The position numbers were made by a program, and so were the translations under genes. Of a DNA stretch of 64,000 nucleotides, positions 21,960-32,217 are shown in pieces. The stretch's first letter is position 1. Each line of letters opens with the position of its first letter. The notes below the pieces were generated by a model. That model made no database searches, had not been told where the DNA came from, and worked only from the letters and a program-made list of their open reading frames with translations. This DNA is from Copromyces sp. CBS 386.78 (Eukaryota > Ascomycota > Sordariomycetes > Sordariales > Sordariaceae), in the NCBI GenBank assembly GCA_030685235.1, contig MU839098.1, forward strand, positions 372,001 to 436,000, given 5' to 3'.

Positions 21960-22800
21960 TATAGTAGTCTTTTTCATTCTTATTATAAATTATAATATTA
22001 TTAAAGTAAGCGATATAAGTAGTATTAATTAATTTTGTTAAAATATTATTAGTATATATTTAAAACGTTATTAGAATATTAGCTAACCTTATAAATATAA
22101 TTAGGAATTTATAATACTTATACTTTATACGAAACGCCATTTTCTCTTTATTTTCCTGCTTAATACGGATATAATAGTAAGCGTTTTTTAAATTTAATTT
22201 AATAAAGATCTTTACCAACGTTAATCAGTCTAGGATTTCCCCGATTAGCAATAATACTGTACAATTCTTCTTCGTAACTTTATTAAGCGCCTAATAATTA
22301 ATATATAATTTTAATTTACTTCCTTTCTTAAGAATAAAAATAATAGGAGCCTCTACCGGATTAATAGAAAGTTAAATCTATCCTTTATATAACGCTTCTA
22401 CTAATTATTCCTGGAATATTTCTAATTCTTTAATATTAAGCGTATAAATTAGTCCTTAGGGCGCAAATATCCTTTCCTCTAGATTAATATAGTATTTAAA
22501 GCGGTTATATTATAATAAAAGGGCGGCCGATACTTCGAATACTTATTAGAATTCCTTATATTCGGGCGGAATTATCAGTTCGGCGGCGGTAAACGCTACG
22601 TCCTCTTCCGGTTCGGGTAGTATTAAAAGTACTAATTCCGGTAAAAGTTTTAATAAGGGATAAATTCCGTTTAATATAATACAAAAGACTTTAAAAAGTA
22701 TATTAGGGGATATAGTAGCAGATATATTAAGATAAATATTAAATAAACCTAAGTTAATAAATAGTGTAGAAAATTTTATTTGGATTAATATAGGCACTTC
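21960..22800 (-). pseudogene. Reverse transcriptase region of the gypsy element
   Basis: An open minus-strand stretch 22797-22546 ends in IIPPEYKEF, the conserved lead-in to Ty3/gypsy RT. Downstream come TLVKIF-KLNLKNAYYYIRI, KEKMAFRIKY and the catalytic Y-F-N-N-I (21994-22008), where the two Asn replace Asp by G-to-A change, so the enzyme would be inactive. Confidence 0.85.
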
Positions 22801-22899
22801 GAATAGAATATTAGTAAATAACGGGGGATTAAAATTCTAAAAGGTTTATAACGTTTCCTTTAGATTTAATATTAGAATAGAGTTTTAATATAGCCTATA

Positions 22900-24927
22900 A
22901 AAGTAAATTGCGGCTTTATAAACCTCCTTTATTAGTTCCTAGTTTACGTTTAAATTGCCGGCCTCGATACGGAAATAGAATTTCCTTCGGGATTAATCAA
23001 TTTTAAAGTTATATTCGTAAAATTAAGGGTAATTAAAAATAATATTAATATTAAGGGAATTAATAATAGTAAACGTAATTCTATATTTCCGCTAAATACT
23101 ATAAAAATTATATAATTTAATAAAATAGGTAATCGAACTTTATATAGGGACGGGTTAAAGAGAGAAGTTAACGAAATAGTAATTTATAAATTTAATTTTA
23201 GCGTTTATTAAGAATAAATACTTTTTAATAAAATTTAACTCCGCGCTAGAATTTACTAACCTATATATTTTCTATTAATCCTTATAAATCTTTACTAATA
23301 ATTTTATATTTAAATTTAATTGCGATATACCCGCGCCTTCCTAAGCCGATACTATTTTTATTAATATAATTAATTTAGTATTCGTATTTTAGGCCGGTAT
23401 TCCGGAAGTTTAGGAATAATTATACACTATATGCCTAATTTGACTGTAATTGAAATAAGCCTTTTTAATATAAATAAATATAGTATAATTAGTATTATTA
23501 TATTTATAGTAAGTACTACGCGGCTTCGCTTAGGTATAACGACTATAAATATAATTTTATTAATTATAATAATTATAAGTAATATTAAGATTTATTATAA
23601 AGGGAAGAAGGGGATAACGGGCGGTAAATTAACTAGTAGAAATAAAATTAGAAATAAGAATAGAAGTAGAAAATAGAATAATAGTAAAAAAAGAAGATAA
23701 TAATAATTAATTAGAAAAAGATATTTAAAGCTAGTAACGTTATATAAATAGTTCGGAATTAATTTCGAAGCCTTTTAACCGTTCTACGTACGCTATTACC
23801 TAATTTAGGGTATTAATACCTACTATTACTAGAATGCTTTTTTATAATTAAAGATAAAAATAGTTAGCCTAAATAACGACGCGCGGGTATTTTTACTATT
23901 TATAGGGTAGGTTAAATTCTTTAATATAATATCGATTATAGAAATTACGGACGGATTCCGTAGGGCTTTAACGTATTCGTTCGAAATTAGTAAAAGTATT
24001 ACGTTTAATATTCTATATATTAATATTAAATTCCTTCTTTAGGAAATTTTAAAACTTTAATTACGTAAATTCGTTATAAATAGGGTCGTAGCTTAATTAT
24101 TCTTTAAAGCTAGCGATATAACGGATTTAAATATTCTTAAAATTACTTTCAACGTAATTAATAATATAATTAATAGAAGTATTAAAGAAATCTTTATAAT
24201 AATTATCGATATTATAAATATAATCGTAGAATTAAATATAATTCTCGCTTATAAATTTAATAATATTATATTTAGGATAATAATTGGAGGAAGATAATTA
24301 AGAAGTTTAAATAGGCCGGGAGGATATAAGGGATTTAAAAATAATAACCGGCGGAACGATAACGGGAAGCAGAAGTATAATAAAGAGGCGAATTTAATTA
24401 TAGAAAAAATAATCTTTATAATAGAAATCGAAAAGAATAAGAAGGTAGTTATTATATTAATTACTTTTTAATAAGTTAATAAAAGTATATTAATTTTAAA
24501 TTAATATATATAATAGGAGGTAGGAAAGTAAGAATTGGATAACGTTAATATAGACTTTAAAGAATTTACGTTTATATTTAAAGGTATTAATTTTAAAGTA
24601 ATTAAAATAATTATAGGTTTTTTTAAAGGAATAAGACCGGTTATTATTATTATTATTATTATTTACTTCTTCGATAGTAGGCTAGTAATAAGGGGGGGAT
24701 ACGGCTAGGATAATAATATTAGGGTTTTAAGAAGGGGTAATTTTAAATAGCGAAGAAAGTAGAGGGGTATTAGCGGTTAGCGGTATAATAATACGGTTTT
24801 ACGTCGTAGAAGAAGTATAAGAGCGAACGCACGAATTTCAACGGGTAGTTTAGGAAACGGAACGACCGCTACGTATTTGTATTTTATTAATATTAGTTCA
24901 ATTCCTATAAGGGTCGAAGTTTTAATA
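22900..24927 (-). other. Presumed gag/protease region of the gypsy element
   Basis: About 2 kb between the RT region and the 5' LTR, where gag and protease are expected. RIP has destroyed it enough that I cannot read a capsid or zinc-knuckle motif with confidence. Confidence 0.4.
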
Positions 24928-25225
24928 TATTAAAATAGTAGAAGTAGGTAGGTCGAAGTAATTATAAATAGGGTAAGTACGTAGGGAAGCTAAATTAGGG
25001 AAGAGAGTAAAAGATGAATTGAAATTTAATTTTTCTATTCCGGAATTAACGGAAATAGTTATTTATAGTATTGCTCCTTTAATTTTGTGGTGGTTGAGGC
25101 CGGAGCGGCATTACCGTTGTCCGACGCTACAATACGGCGCTAGCTAGAATAACTTACTGCCTTCCAATATCTCGCCCCGAGCTTCTACGAGGCTAGCTAA
25201 CTGATAGGTCCTTAGCGACTTGACA
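24928..25225 (-). repeat. Gypsy 5' LTR (right)
   Basis: 298 bp, starting TATTAAAATAG where the left copy has TATCAGGATAG and ending CGACTTGACA where the left copy has CGACTTAATA. Its outer (right) half keeps more C/G. Confidence 0.9.
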
Positions 25226-25230
25226 ATTCT
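25226..25230 (+). other. Target-site duplication ATTCT, right copy
   Basis: Identical to 16797-16801; confirms insertion of the gypsy element as a unit. Confidence 0.85.
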
Positions 25231-25544
25231 CAACTTACTAGCGGAATCAGTAAATATAGTACAGCTTACATTCTTTAAAATAAATATATAATCTAATTAT
25301 ATTAGCGGACTGGCGATTATTGCAATAATTGTATACTACTATTTAGGCCGCGCGCCCTACTTTATCCGTAAAAGTAAATTTTCTAAAGATAGCCTCGCTT
25401 CTAACCTATCGAATTGGGGGTATCGCTATTAAATAAAGGTATCGAAAGGTTTACTAGGTAGAAGCTGGCGATGAGGGGAGATTAGGAAGCAAATTAGTAT
25501 ATTGAACGGTTATAAAATTATCGAAAAATGTACGGTCCACACTG

Positions 25545-25968
25545 GGTGCACGGTCTCTTGTTTTAGCGGTAATTTCTGCAACTAGTAATTTCGTGCAATA
25601 ATTCCATTATTTCGGAATCAATCGATCCCTAGCTGGCTCAGCCCGCTGCCAAAAAGAAGCCCCACAGCGGGAAAGCGAGCCTTAAGAGGTGGGGAAGAAC
25701 ATCTCCACAGTGGGCTGTAGCTGACGTCAGTGACGTCATATTCGATTGGAAGTGATGATTGAGTTCCTGTGTCAGTGCAAACCGCCAAATCGAAGCTTCG
25801 AGGGCCAGTGAAGGTGCATATGAGGAACCAGTTGACCACTTTTCAAGACTTCTCTTGACAGATAATCAGAACATCAACAATTTTCTAACACGTTACAGAC
25901 AAACACAAACAGTTGAGTTTTACTCGTCCTCCATATCAAGTAATCGTCCACTAACACCCACCGCAGAA
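25545..25968. promoter_or_regulatory. Right border of the transposon block and leader of the 86-aa gene
   Basis: Normal composition resumes near 25500. Copy 2 of the flanking direct repeat lies at 25569-25592. A short TGACGTCAGTGACGTCA stretch near 25722-25738 contains two overlapping TGACGTCA palindromes (CRE/ATF-like sites) about 235 bp upstream of the start codon. They are plausible bZIP sites for the next gene, on sequence alone. Confidence 0.5.
25569..25592 (+). repeat. Direct repeat copy 2 flanking the transposon block
   Basis: Matches 14738-14761 except for one A/G difference; same orientation. Confidence 0.75.
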
Positions 25969-26229
25969 ATGTCCACTCAATCCAAGGCCGACAAGATTGA
26001 GGAGGTCTCCAAGAACCTTCCCCTCCCCGAGCAGCCCCCCGTCGCCTCCGACTGGCAATCCGCCGACGCCCGCAACACCGGCGTCGGCAGCGGCCGCTTT
26101 TCTGGCGACGTTAGCACGGGTGACGGGATCTCTGCGGGTCTCCGCGAGCCTGCGTCTACGGACAGCGCTAACATCGATATGTCCAAGATTGGCAAGGGCG
26201 AGAAGGATAACGTGAAGAAGTCTTCGTAA
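25969..26229 (+). CDS. Small hydrophilic protein of unknown function (86 aa)
   Basis: The ATG at 25969 (context GCAGAAATGTCC) opens 86 aa starting MSTQSKADKIEEVSKNLPLP. The same frame is open further upstream, but no better start context or domain lies there, and the upstream part reads like leader. The protein is charged, lacks a signal peptide, TM segment or cysteines, and is likely largely disordered. I do not recognise the family. The high use of C-ending codons (CTC CCC GAG CAG) is typical of a real, well-expressed gene of this genome. It is convergent with the seven-TM gene (339 bp between stops), and its promoter holds two overlapping TGACGTCA sites. Confidence 0.65.
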   Translation: MSTQSKADKIEEVSKNLPLPEQPPVASDWQSADARNTGVGSGRFSGDVSTGDGISAGLREPASTDSANIDMSKIGKGEKDNVKKSS

Positions 26230-26568
26230 AGACAACACACCACAAGATGAATTGGGAATGAGAGGAAAGCAAGTTATAATGGAATGGCATCATGATATCG
26301 ATGTGATGGATGCATGGATGGATTACTCAGGAAGGATCCATGGAAACGCAACATCACCACACACGGCGTTTGTTGGGATTTAAGGAATTACGATAACGAA
26401 CGACGACATGATCTGGGATATGACAAGGTTACGACACTGCCTCTGGAAACGGGGCGGTCGAATTTAACGAATACAAATGCCTTTAATACGCAAAACAACC
26501 CTTCATTATCTCGCTATGCTACCCATGTGATTTATCATTATATCATGACAATCGTTGTGAATGCTCAT
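26230..26568. other. Convergent 3' intergenic region
   Basis: 339 bp between two convergent genes; presumably both 3' ends. Nothing else seen. Confidence 0.5.
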
Positions 26569-28514
26569 CTAACTAGGTGGGAAGGCCGGAGGTGGAGGTG
26601 GAGGAAATCCCCTCCCCGCGCCCCCTCCTGGAGGAGGAGGAGCAAAAGGGAAGAAGAAAGCCGGCGGCCCACTACTACCGCTTCCTCGCCCCATCATACC
26701 GGGAGGCGGAATAGACCCTCCTCTTCCTCCTCCCCCTGCTCCCGGGGGCCCGAAGCCGGGCGGTAGCGGAGGAGGCATTGCACCTGGGAATTGTGCTGTT
26801 GGTGGTGGTGGTTGTGGTGGGAAGGGAAACGCACCAGGCGGTGCAGGTGCAGATGGTGGAGGCGGCGCAGAACCACTACCTCGTTCTTCGTCATCGATGC
26901 TATCTAGGTGGTATTCCCCCTCTTCTTCCTCTTCTTCTTCGCTGTGTTCATCTGAGTGTTCAGAATGGGAGTGGTACGATTGGTCATCGCCTGATTCATG
27001 CTCTGAATGTTGACCAGATTCTCTGCCAGAACGACTCCCGCCTGCACTCCCCGTTCTTGTTCCGTGCCCACCATCGAATATTGGCGCCGGTGGCAACGGA
27101 GGACCCTGAGGTCTTGCACCAGGGAACGGCGGGAACGGGGGAAAGGGAGCCGGTGGCATCCCCGGCATACCAGGCATCGGCGGTATCGGGGGAGGCCGAA
27201 AACCTCCCGCACCAGCTGCAGGAGGCGGCGGCGCCGGAGGAAAGATATTACCACTACTCGGTCGCGTGGGCGGTGGTCCAGGGCTTGACTTGCTACTGTC
27301 GCTCGCAGCAGAAGAGGAGTGTGAAGGACGGCGACGACGACGACGATGACGGGATTCTTTTCTGCTTCTTCTGCTGTTACTGCCACCACTTCCACTACCA
27401 CCACTGCCGCTTCCGCTTCCACTGATGTGGCTTCCCCGGCTAGAACGGCTGCTTCTCTGACTTGTAGAGGTACTATCGGGTGTTGATGATGATGAAGAAC
27501 ACCAGTCGACGATACAAGCTGCTATGAGAACGAGGCAGAAGAGAAGCGGGATTAATTGTGAGGCCGTGTTGATTTTGTTGAGTTCCGAGTCTGAGGACAT
27601 GGAGAGGCGGTTCCAGTGGATTGAGAGCTCGATGGCGATGAGGACGGTGGTGGTGATTGAGAGGTTCAGGAGGAGTTGAAGGTGGTTTATCGCTGATCTA
27701 CTTGAAGATTGATACAGGTTAGCAGGGAGGCTTGACGCCAATATCGAGCGAGAACGAGGGGGGAATCTTACCCATCTCTCTTCCCCCTTTTCTTTTTTCG
27801 GCTTTTCTCATCACCTCTCTCAGATTTACCAGCACCACCGCTCAAACTCCTCACACCCATCACCATCCCGCCCACCAACACTATCAACACCACAGCAATA
27901 TTGAACGCTCTGAACCCGACGCTGTCCAAGTCCGCTTTGGCGAACAAGAAGCCGTATTGTTTTCCACAAAGTTTCTCATCTCGCCTTTTTGCTAGACCGA
28001 CAACGCCGGAACACCAGAACCAGAGCTGAAACCCGCAGGCTATTAGCAGGAAGATGAACTCCATGATAGCCAGCAAATCACATCCTTCCCTTTCCTTCCC
28101 CCCTTTGTTCCTACTACCCCCCTTCCTTTTACCACCTCTCCCCCTTCCCTTTTCCTTCTCTCCAGACCCAGAACTGGGACTTAGACACCTCCTGATTCCT
28201 GCCCAGAATACCACTCCCAAAGTGAGATATGCAGTACCGCTGACGAGCAGGGTAGCGATGTACACTTCTGCTGCCCCGAAGAAGGCTGTTTCTGAGCTGG
28301 GGGAGGCGACCTTCATAGCTAATCCGATGAAGACGGCATAACAAAGGATGGCGTGAGCTGCTCGAAGGACGGTATATGGCGCTGGCGAGGCGGAGCGGAG
28401 GAGAGTTGCCGGGATGAGACCGAACCAGAGGAGGTAGAAGGAGAGGCGGATGCCGAGGCCGGTTGTTGAGGGGAGAGAGGAGGAGGCGAGGCATTGAGTT
28501 GCTATAGTGGACAT
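26569..28514 (-). CDS. Seven-transmembrane protein with long Pro/Gly/Ser-rich tail
   Basis: Exons 28514-27772 and 27697-26569 give 623 aa. The 74-nt intron has a GTAAGA donor, a GCTAACC branch site and a CAAGTAG acceptor; without it the first frame stops right after RGKRDG. Five hydrophobic segments lie in exon 1: LSFYLLWFGLIPATLL, AHAILCYAVFIGLAM, TLLVSGTAYLTLGVVFW, IMEFIFLLIACGFQLWFW and FNIAVVLIVLVGGMVM. Two more lie in exon 2: LLLNLSITTTVLIAIEL and LIPLLFCLVLIAACIV. A basic Lys/Arg/Gly loop separates TM3 and TM4. The last about 290 residues are Ser/Arg-rich, then an acidic patch, then proline-rich (PPPPPAFPPS at the end). Seven helices with a cytoplasmic-type tail suggest a receptor-like or Rim21/Pth11-like topology, but no family motif is recognised. 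The tail could bind SH3, WW or profilin-type domains. Confidence 0.7.
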
Positions 28515-30143
28515 TGTGACTGTTCAAAAACACGAAAGGTTTAGATACGGTTAACCGTGTTGATGAACTGTCATGGTGGTTAGAATTCGTATACCCGAAT
28601 GATTCTGCTTTGACGCTGTAGCGTCTCTCCTGTCGAAATAAATAAGAAGATAACAAAAGGATGAATATCCTAGAGTTACATTTTTGTGGCTTCGGCAAAA
28701 GAAAATTTAGGTAGATACACGGTCTATATCACCAGTCCAACTACCGCACAGCTAAACCAGAGTTAATCGATTCCTCTTTCTCAAAACAAGAACAGCTCAT
28801 CAACCTCGCCCACGTACGTAGCAGATAGCCACCTAAGCAAGCAAGAAGCATGTCTCGTTTCTCATCCAGGCACTTTAAAACTCAAAACGGGGATATAATA
28901 TCGGGAGCAGGTTACATCAACAACAACAACAACACAACTTGATCTAGGATCTAGAGCAGGCTCACTCAGAGAGACTAGACTAGCCTGTCATCCCGCGCTT
29001 ACCTCGATGTACACAACCTCTCCGAGTCTCAGACCGCCACGGAATCTCGCACCGGAATCCAGGCAATCCTTGTTGACTACCGGATCTGATCAGGTTGTCA
29101 GTCCAACCAAACTTGGCGTTGTTCTCGCGGTACTACCAAGTACGTTGGGTATCTACACAGCTCACACAATTGCACAAGCTCACGCACGACAGCACAGCAT
29201 CTAAAACGGGAGAATCACATAGATAAAGTATCTCAGGACAGTGGCAGTGGCGGTCGCGTCGCGTACGCAGCCGAGACACACGCTTGACAGGGACCGGAGT
29301 CGGAAGATTTTACGCCCGTAGATGGCTGCATCTGGCAGTTTCTGGCTAGGTAGTCTTGGAGGCCAGTAACTGATTTGGATTTGGATGATGCTGCTGTAAG
29401 GAGGGACACAAGAAGCGGGGTGAAGATCCTGAAGTAGAGCATCTCCCATAGCACGAAATCTATTCCGACGGTTTGTCTCAGCCAGGAACGTTTGGCCTCG
29501 TGTGACAAAGGTGACACTTCCGGTAGGCTGGATGGCCGACCGCTGGTGGCGGGTTTCTGGACGGGCTTGGACTAAACGACCTGTAGCCAAGTTGACTCCT
29601 CTACGGAGACCTTGATATGTCCGAAGAGCATGCAGTGGATGCCAGAAAAGGTAGAAGGTCCTGTTCCGGACGAGTAGCCCGGCCGCCTATCCAGACCCGA
29701 CAACCCCTGAGCATGCCCGAAGGGAAGCCGATGCGGCAATGGTTCGATAATGACCAAAAGCAAATCGGAAAACGAGCAGTCGATCGAGCAAGTATCCATG
29801 AACCTAAACGGGGCGGGGTGTATCAATCTGATTCAAATACCATGCTTGCTTCTAGACATAATTGAGTGAGCATAAAGACAGCCGCCATGCCGTGTGGGAA
29901 TAATTGTTAAGCCAAAGAATAAGAAAAACGCATCACCATGCACCATGCCAATCAACTAGGCCTCTTCACCTTCACCCGCTTGCTACCCTTTCTCGTGCCA
30001 GCTTTGTAACAATCCTGACCTTATACCAATTCCTTTTCTCGTCATCATCGTCCCGTCATCCCCGATGATGTCGAGACCTCCCTCATCTTCTTCTTCCTAT
30101 TTCCCTTTCTCCCAAACAGCAAGAACGTAGAACTAGAGCCTTC
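28515..30143. other. Intergenic region between two minus-strand genes
   Basis: About 1.6 kb: the promoter side of the seven-TM gene and the 3' end of the PRXL2-like gene. A short CAA repeat lies near 28917. Frames of up to about 190 codons on the minus strand are shadows or chance, and no gene is supported. Confidence 0.5.
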
Positions 30144-30536
30144 CTAAGCTCCCGCTCCCGCCTCCGCCTTCATAGTGTTCATCCTACCTGCCATGCTAAG
30201 TCCCGTTCCCTTTCTCGTTTCCAGGGCCTTGGACCACCTCCTGGAGTCCTTAATGGGTTCCCCTTGCCCATCAAGCCCCAACATCTCCATAAGCTCAGGG
30301 ATCTCGACATGATCTCTCGTCGTCTTCATGCGGTGACACCACGTCACTCTCTTCTCCTCGCCCTCGTCCTCTTCGTTTTTGCCGTCGATGCTGGCCTCTG
30401 ACGGACGGTGTCCTTGGCCGCCAAAGATCTTTTTCTCCTTCTTTATTGTCCCCTTGCTGTTGCTACCTACACCCGTCTCCTTGTCGTCAGAGTCTGGTTC
30501 TAGCCGTGAGCCGGAACTGTCCCTCTTCCTTTCGGC

Positions 30537-30584
<48 letters not shown>

Positions 30585-31492
30585 TTCGTTGTTCTCTCTT
30601 GTTGCCCTTTCCAAGGTTCTTTCCATGTCCTCCCATTGTACGGCGTGGACGGGACTTTGAATGTCCACCGGCTCGAACAAGAACTCGCCGCCAATCTGCT
30701 TGAAGTCTCCCGCTTTGTTGACCAGCCCCTTGGGGATCTGTTTGATGCCTTGCAGGATCGAATCCAACGAGGTTTTGACAATGTTCTTGCTCGTGTAGGC
30801 GGGCTTCTCGCCCAGCGCGAGGGTGCGCACCATGCCGAGCTCCTGGTACAGCTTGCGTGTGGGATCGGCGTAGATGGGGAACGGGCAGTTGGTCGCTTGG
30901 GCGTACATGTCGATGAGCTGTGGGTCGCCGCAGCCGACGACAGCGATGAAGGTCGAGAGTGGAAGCCGGAGGAGGGCATCGGGAGTTATGGAGGCAGAGA
31001 GGGTGCGGAGATATTCTTGGCATTGCTGTTTCGCAAGAGCAACAAGTTAGCTGATATTTGTCATGGAGGGGCCCAGGTCTATGTACTTACACCGCAGAAG
31101 AAGTGGCGGACAAAGATGATGAGGACTCGGCGGGCAACGTGCTTGCCAGTGTAGAGACTCCGGAAAGTATGCGACTTGCCATGGCGATCGAGGACATGGT
31201 AGTGTTCGATCTCCTTTATGGTCGCCAGGCTTGGTAGGTCGTTGTTGCTATCAACAGAGCCTTGAAAGTCCAGCGCGGCGACGCCATTGTCACCTGTTGA
31301 CAAGCGAGGGCCGTCTTGATGCGAAGCCGAGACCGATTTGCGCGATGGCACAAAGCTTGGCGGTCGTGATGATGATGTCGGTAAGGGTTCTACTGGTGCG
31401 CTAGGATTCAGCTTCTCAGCAGTCGTTGGGCGCGATGAGTTCGAGGCAGCGAACATGGGATTCGCAGGCGGTTGATCTGCTGCAGCTGCCAT
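30144..31492 (-). CDS. PRXL2/AhpC-TSA-like thioredoxin-fold protein with polyalanine tract
   Basis: Exons 31492-31091 and 31025-30144, joined across a 65-nt intron (GTAAGT...AAACAG), give 427 aa. Splicing produces a redox-type Cys-Gly-Gln-Cys motif (about 133-136) in the context RHFFCG|QCQEYLR. ITPDALLRLPLSTFIAVVGCG and CPFPIYADPTRKLYQELGM follow, the hallmark order of the AhpC/TSA_2 (AAED1/PRXL2) family of thioredoxin-fold proteins. The biochemical activity of this family is poorly known; redox function is an inference from fold and cysteines. The N-terminal 80 residues are Ser/Pro-rich and the C-terminal third is low complexity with about 18 consecutive Ala encoded by a pure trinucleotide repeat. 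The same frame stays open upstream of 31492 to 31957, but the MAAAADQPP start is preferred because upstream residues look like untranslated leader. Confidence 0.8.
30538..30593. repeat. (GCA)n trinucleotide microsatellite in coding sequence
   Basis: About 18 uninterrupted GCA units, read on the minus strand as a polyalanine run in the PRXL2-like protein. Likely length-polymorphic. Confidence 0.9.
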
Positions 31493-32032
31493 GGCTGATG
31501 TGGGTGATGGTGATGACGACGACGATGCTGATGTAGTGTTGGTGGTGTCAAAGGGGACACTCGTGATGCGCTTCCAATATTTCGTTTGCTGGCAGTGGAT
31601 AGAGAATAGTTGTAGAGGTAGTAGAGACGGGAAGTCGTTCGTCTCGAGGGTTGAAGTTGGTTGGGTTGAAGTTTCCAAAAAGTTTAATCTCGACCACTGT
31701 CGATCAAGATACCTCTTCCCAACGGGACGGGAGTATGTGCCTCTTACGTAGGGGACCTGCTTGGGGCGGCCGCTGCGGGAGGCAAAGAAAGAAGGGAACT
31801 GTGACGCCCGCGCACGTTTTTCTTGAACCAAGGAAACTAAAATGAAACAAGGAAGCTCAACAACGAATGGGCTAAGCCACGGGATGGAGAAAACAAGGCC
31901 ATTAAATAAGGTATGGGCTATAAATGGCAACAAACAAAGCAGTCCCAAGACCTCCAAGACGTACGAGTGGGTAGAAAAGTGACTGGCGATGTTTTAGCGA
32001 CCCCATCAACAAGCCCACTGCCCTGTCCATAG
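31493..32032. other. Promoter and leader of the PRXL2-like gene
   Basis: About 540 bp up to the copia element. The minus-strand frame continues open through much of it without recognisable domains, so I treat it as leader and promoter. The copia insertion lies about 545 bp upstream of the start codon and could have separated distal regulatory sequence. Confidence 0.5.
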
Positions 32033-32037
32033 GTAGG
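32033..32037 (+). other. Target-site duplication GTAGG, left copy
   Basis: Identical GTAGG follows the right LTR at 37567-37571. Confidence 0.85.
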
Positions 32038-32217
32038 TGTCAGATTAGAGGGTGGATATCTGGGTTTCTGGCTATACTCAATCTGGGTTAGCCGCCCAGC
32101 CCCCTAGATTACTGGTTTCTAGGTCCCTCTGGGATACCCGAGCACCCCCCAAACCTTCTAGGCAAGTTAGTTATACACACTCTTCAATTAATCAATTCTA
32201 CATAGTTACATCTAATA
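32038..32217 (+). repeat. Copia 5' LTR (left)
   Basis: 180 bp starting TGTCAGATTAGAG, nearly unmutated over its outer half. Its inner end reads CATCTAATA where the right copy has CATCTGATA. Confidence 0.9.

Larger units (their letters stand above)
16802..25225 (-). mobile_element. Ty3/gypsy chromovirus LTR retrotransposon, 8.4 kb, RIP-inactivated
   Basis: Two 298-bp LTRs (16802-17099 and 24928-25225) and a 5-bp ATTCT duplication define the ends. The element reads on the minus strand, so the right LTR is the 5' LTR. Evidence for orientation: a polypurine tract (AAGGGGGGG on the minus strand, 17113-17105) next to the left LTR, and minus-strand reverse transcriptase near 22.2-22.0 kb (TLVKIF, MAFRIKYKYY, then YFNNI at 22008-21994, a RIP-altered YFDDI). 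An integrase GPF motif lies near 19.66 kb and a chromodomain remnant near 19.5-19.4 kb. Frames are full of TAA/TAG derived from CAA, CAG and TGG codons. A further 2.3 kb lies between chromodomain and 3' LTR. Confidence 0.93.
14840..25544 (-). mobile_element. hAT-like DNA transposon remnant, RIP-mutated and split by a gypsy insertion
   Basis: The AT-rich DNA at about 14880-16801 and 25231-25540 flanks the inserted gypsy element. On the minus strand 15320-15128 translates for over 60 codons without a stop into a recognisable hAT C-terminal dimerisation region: CKRAFSTINFLENPRR (CERAFS-type), then RNCFTANKIDIATFIYIN and SFDKSFAGLI. Possible termini are CAGGGTAAACTG at 14840 and, inverted, CGGTCCACACTG ending at 25544; they share 8 of 12 positions and most differences are transitions. 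No 8-bp target duplication was found, so the exact ends are uncertain. The transposase would start on the right, so the gypsy element interrupts its 5' part. Stops elsewhere mark it as dead. Confidence 0.6.

Noticed and set aside
26778..27425. Plus-strand frames opposite the proline-rich tail
   Set aside because: Produced by the low-complexity Pro/Gly codons read in antisense; no independent support.
30487..31023. Alternative frames turning the GCA repeat into polyglutamine or polycysteine
   Set aside because: Only the frame that splices into the PRXL2 domain has conserved content.
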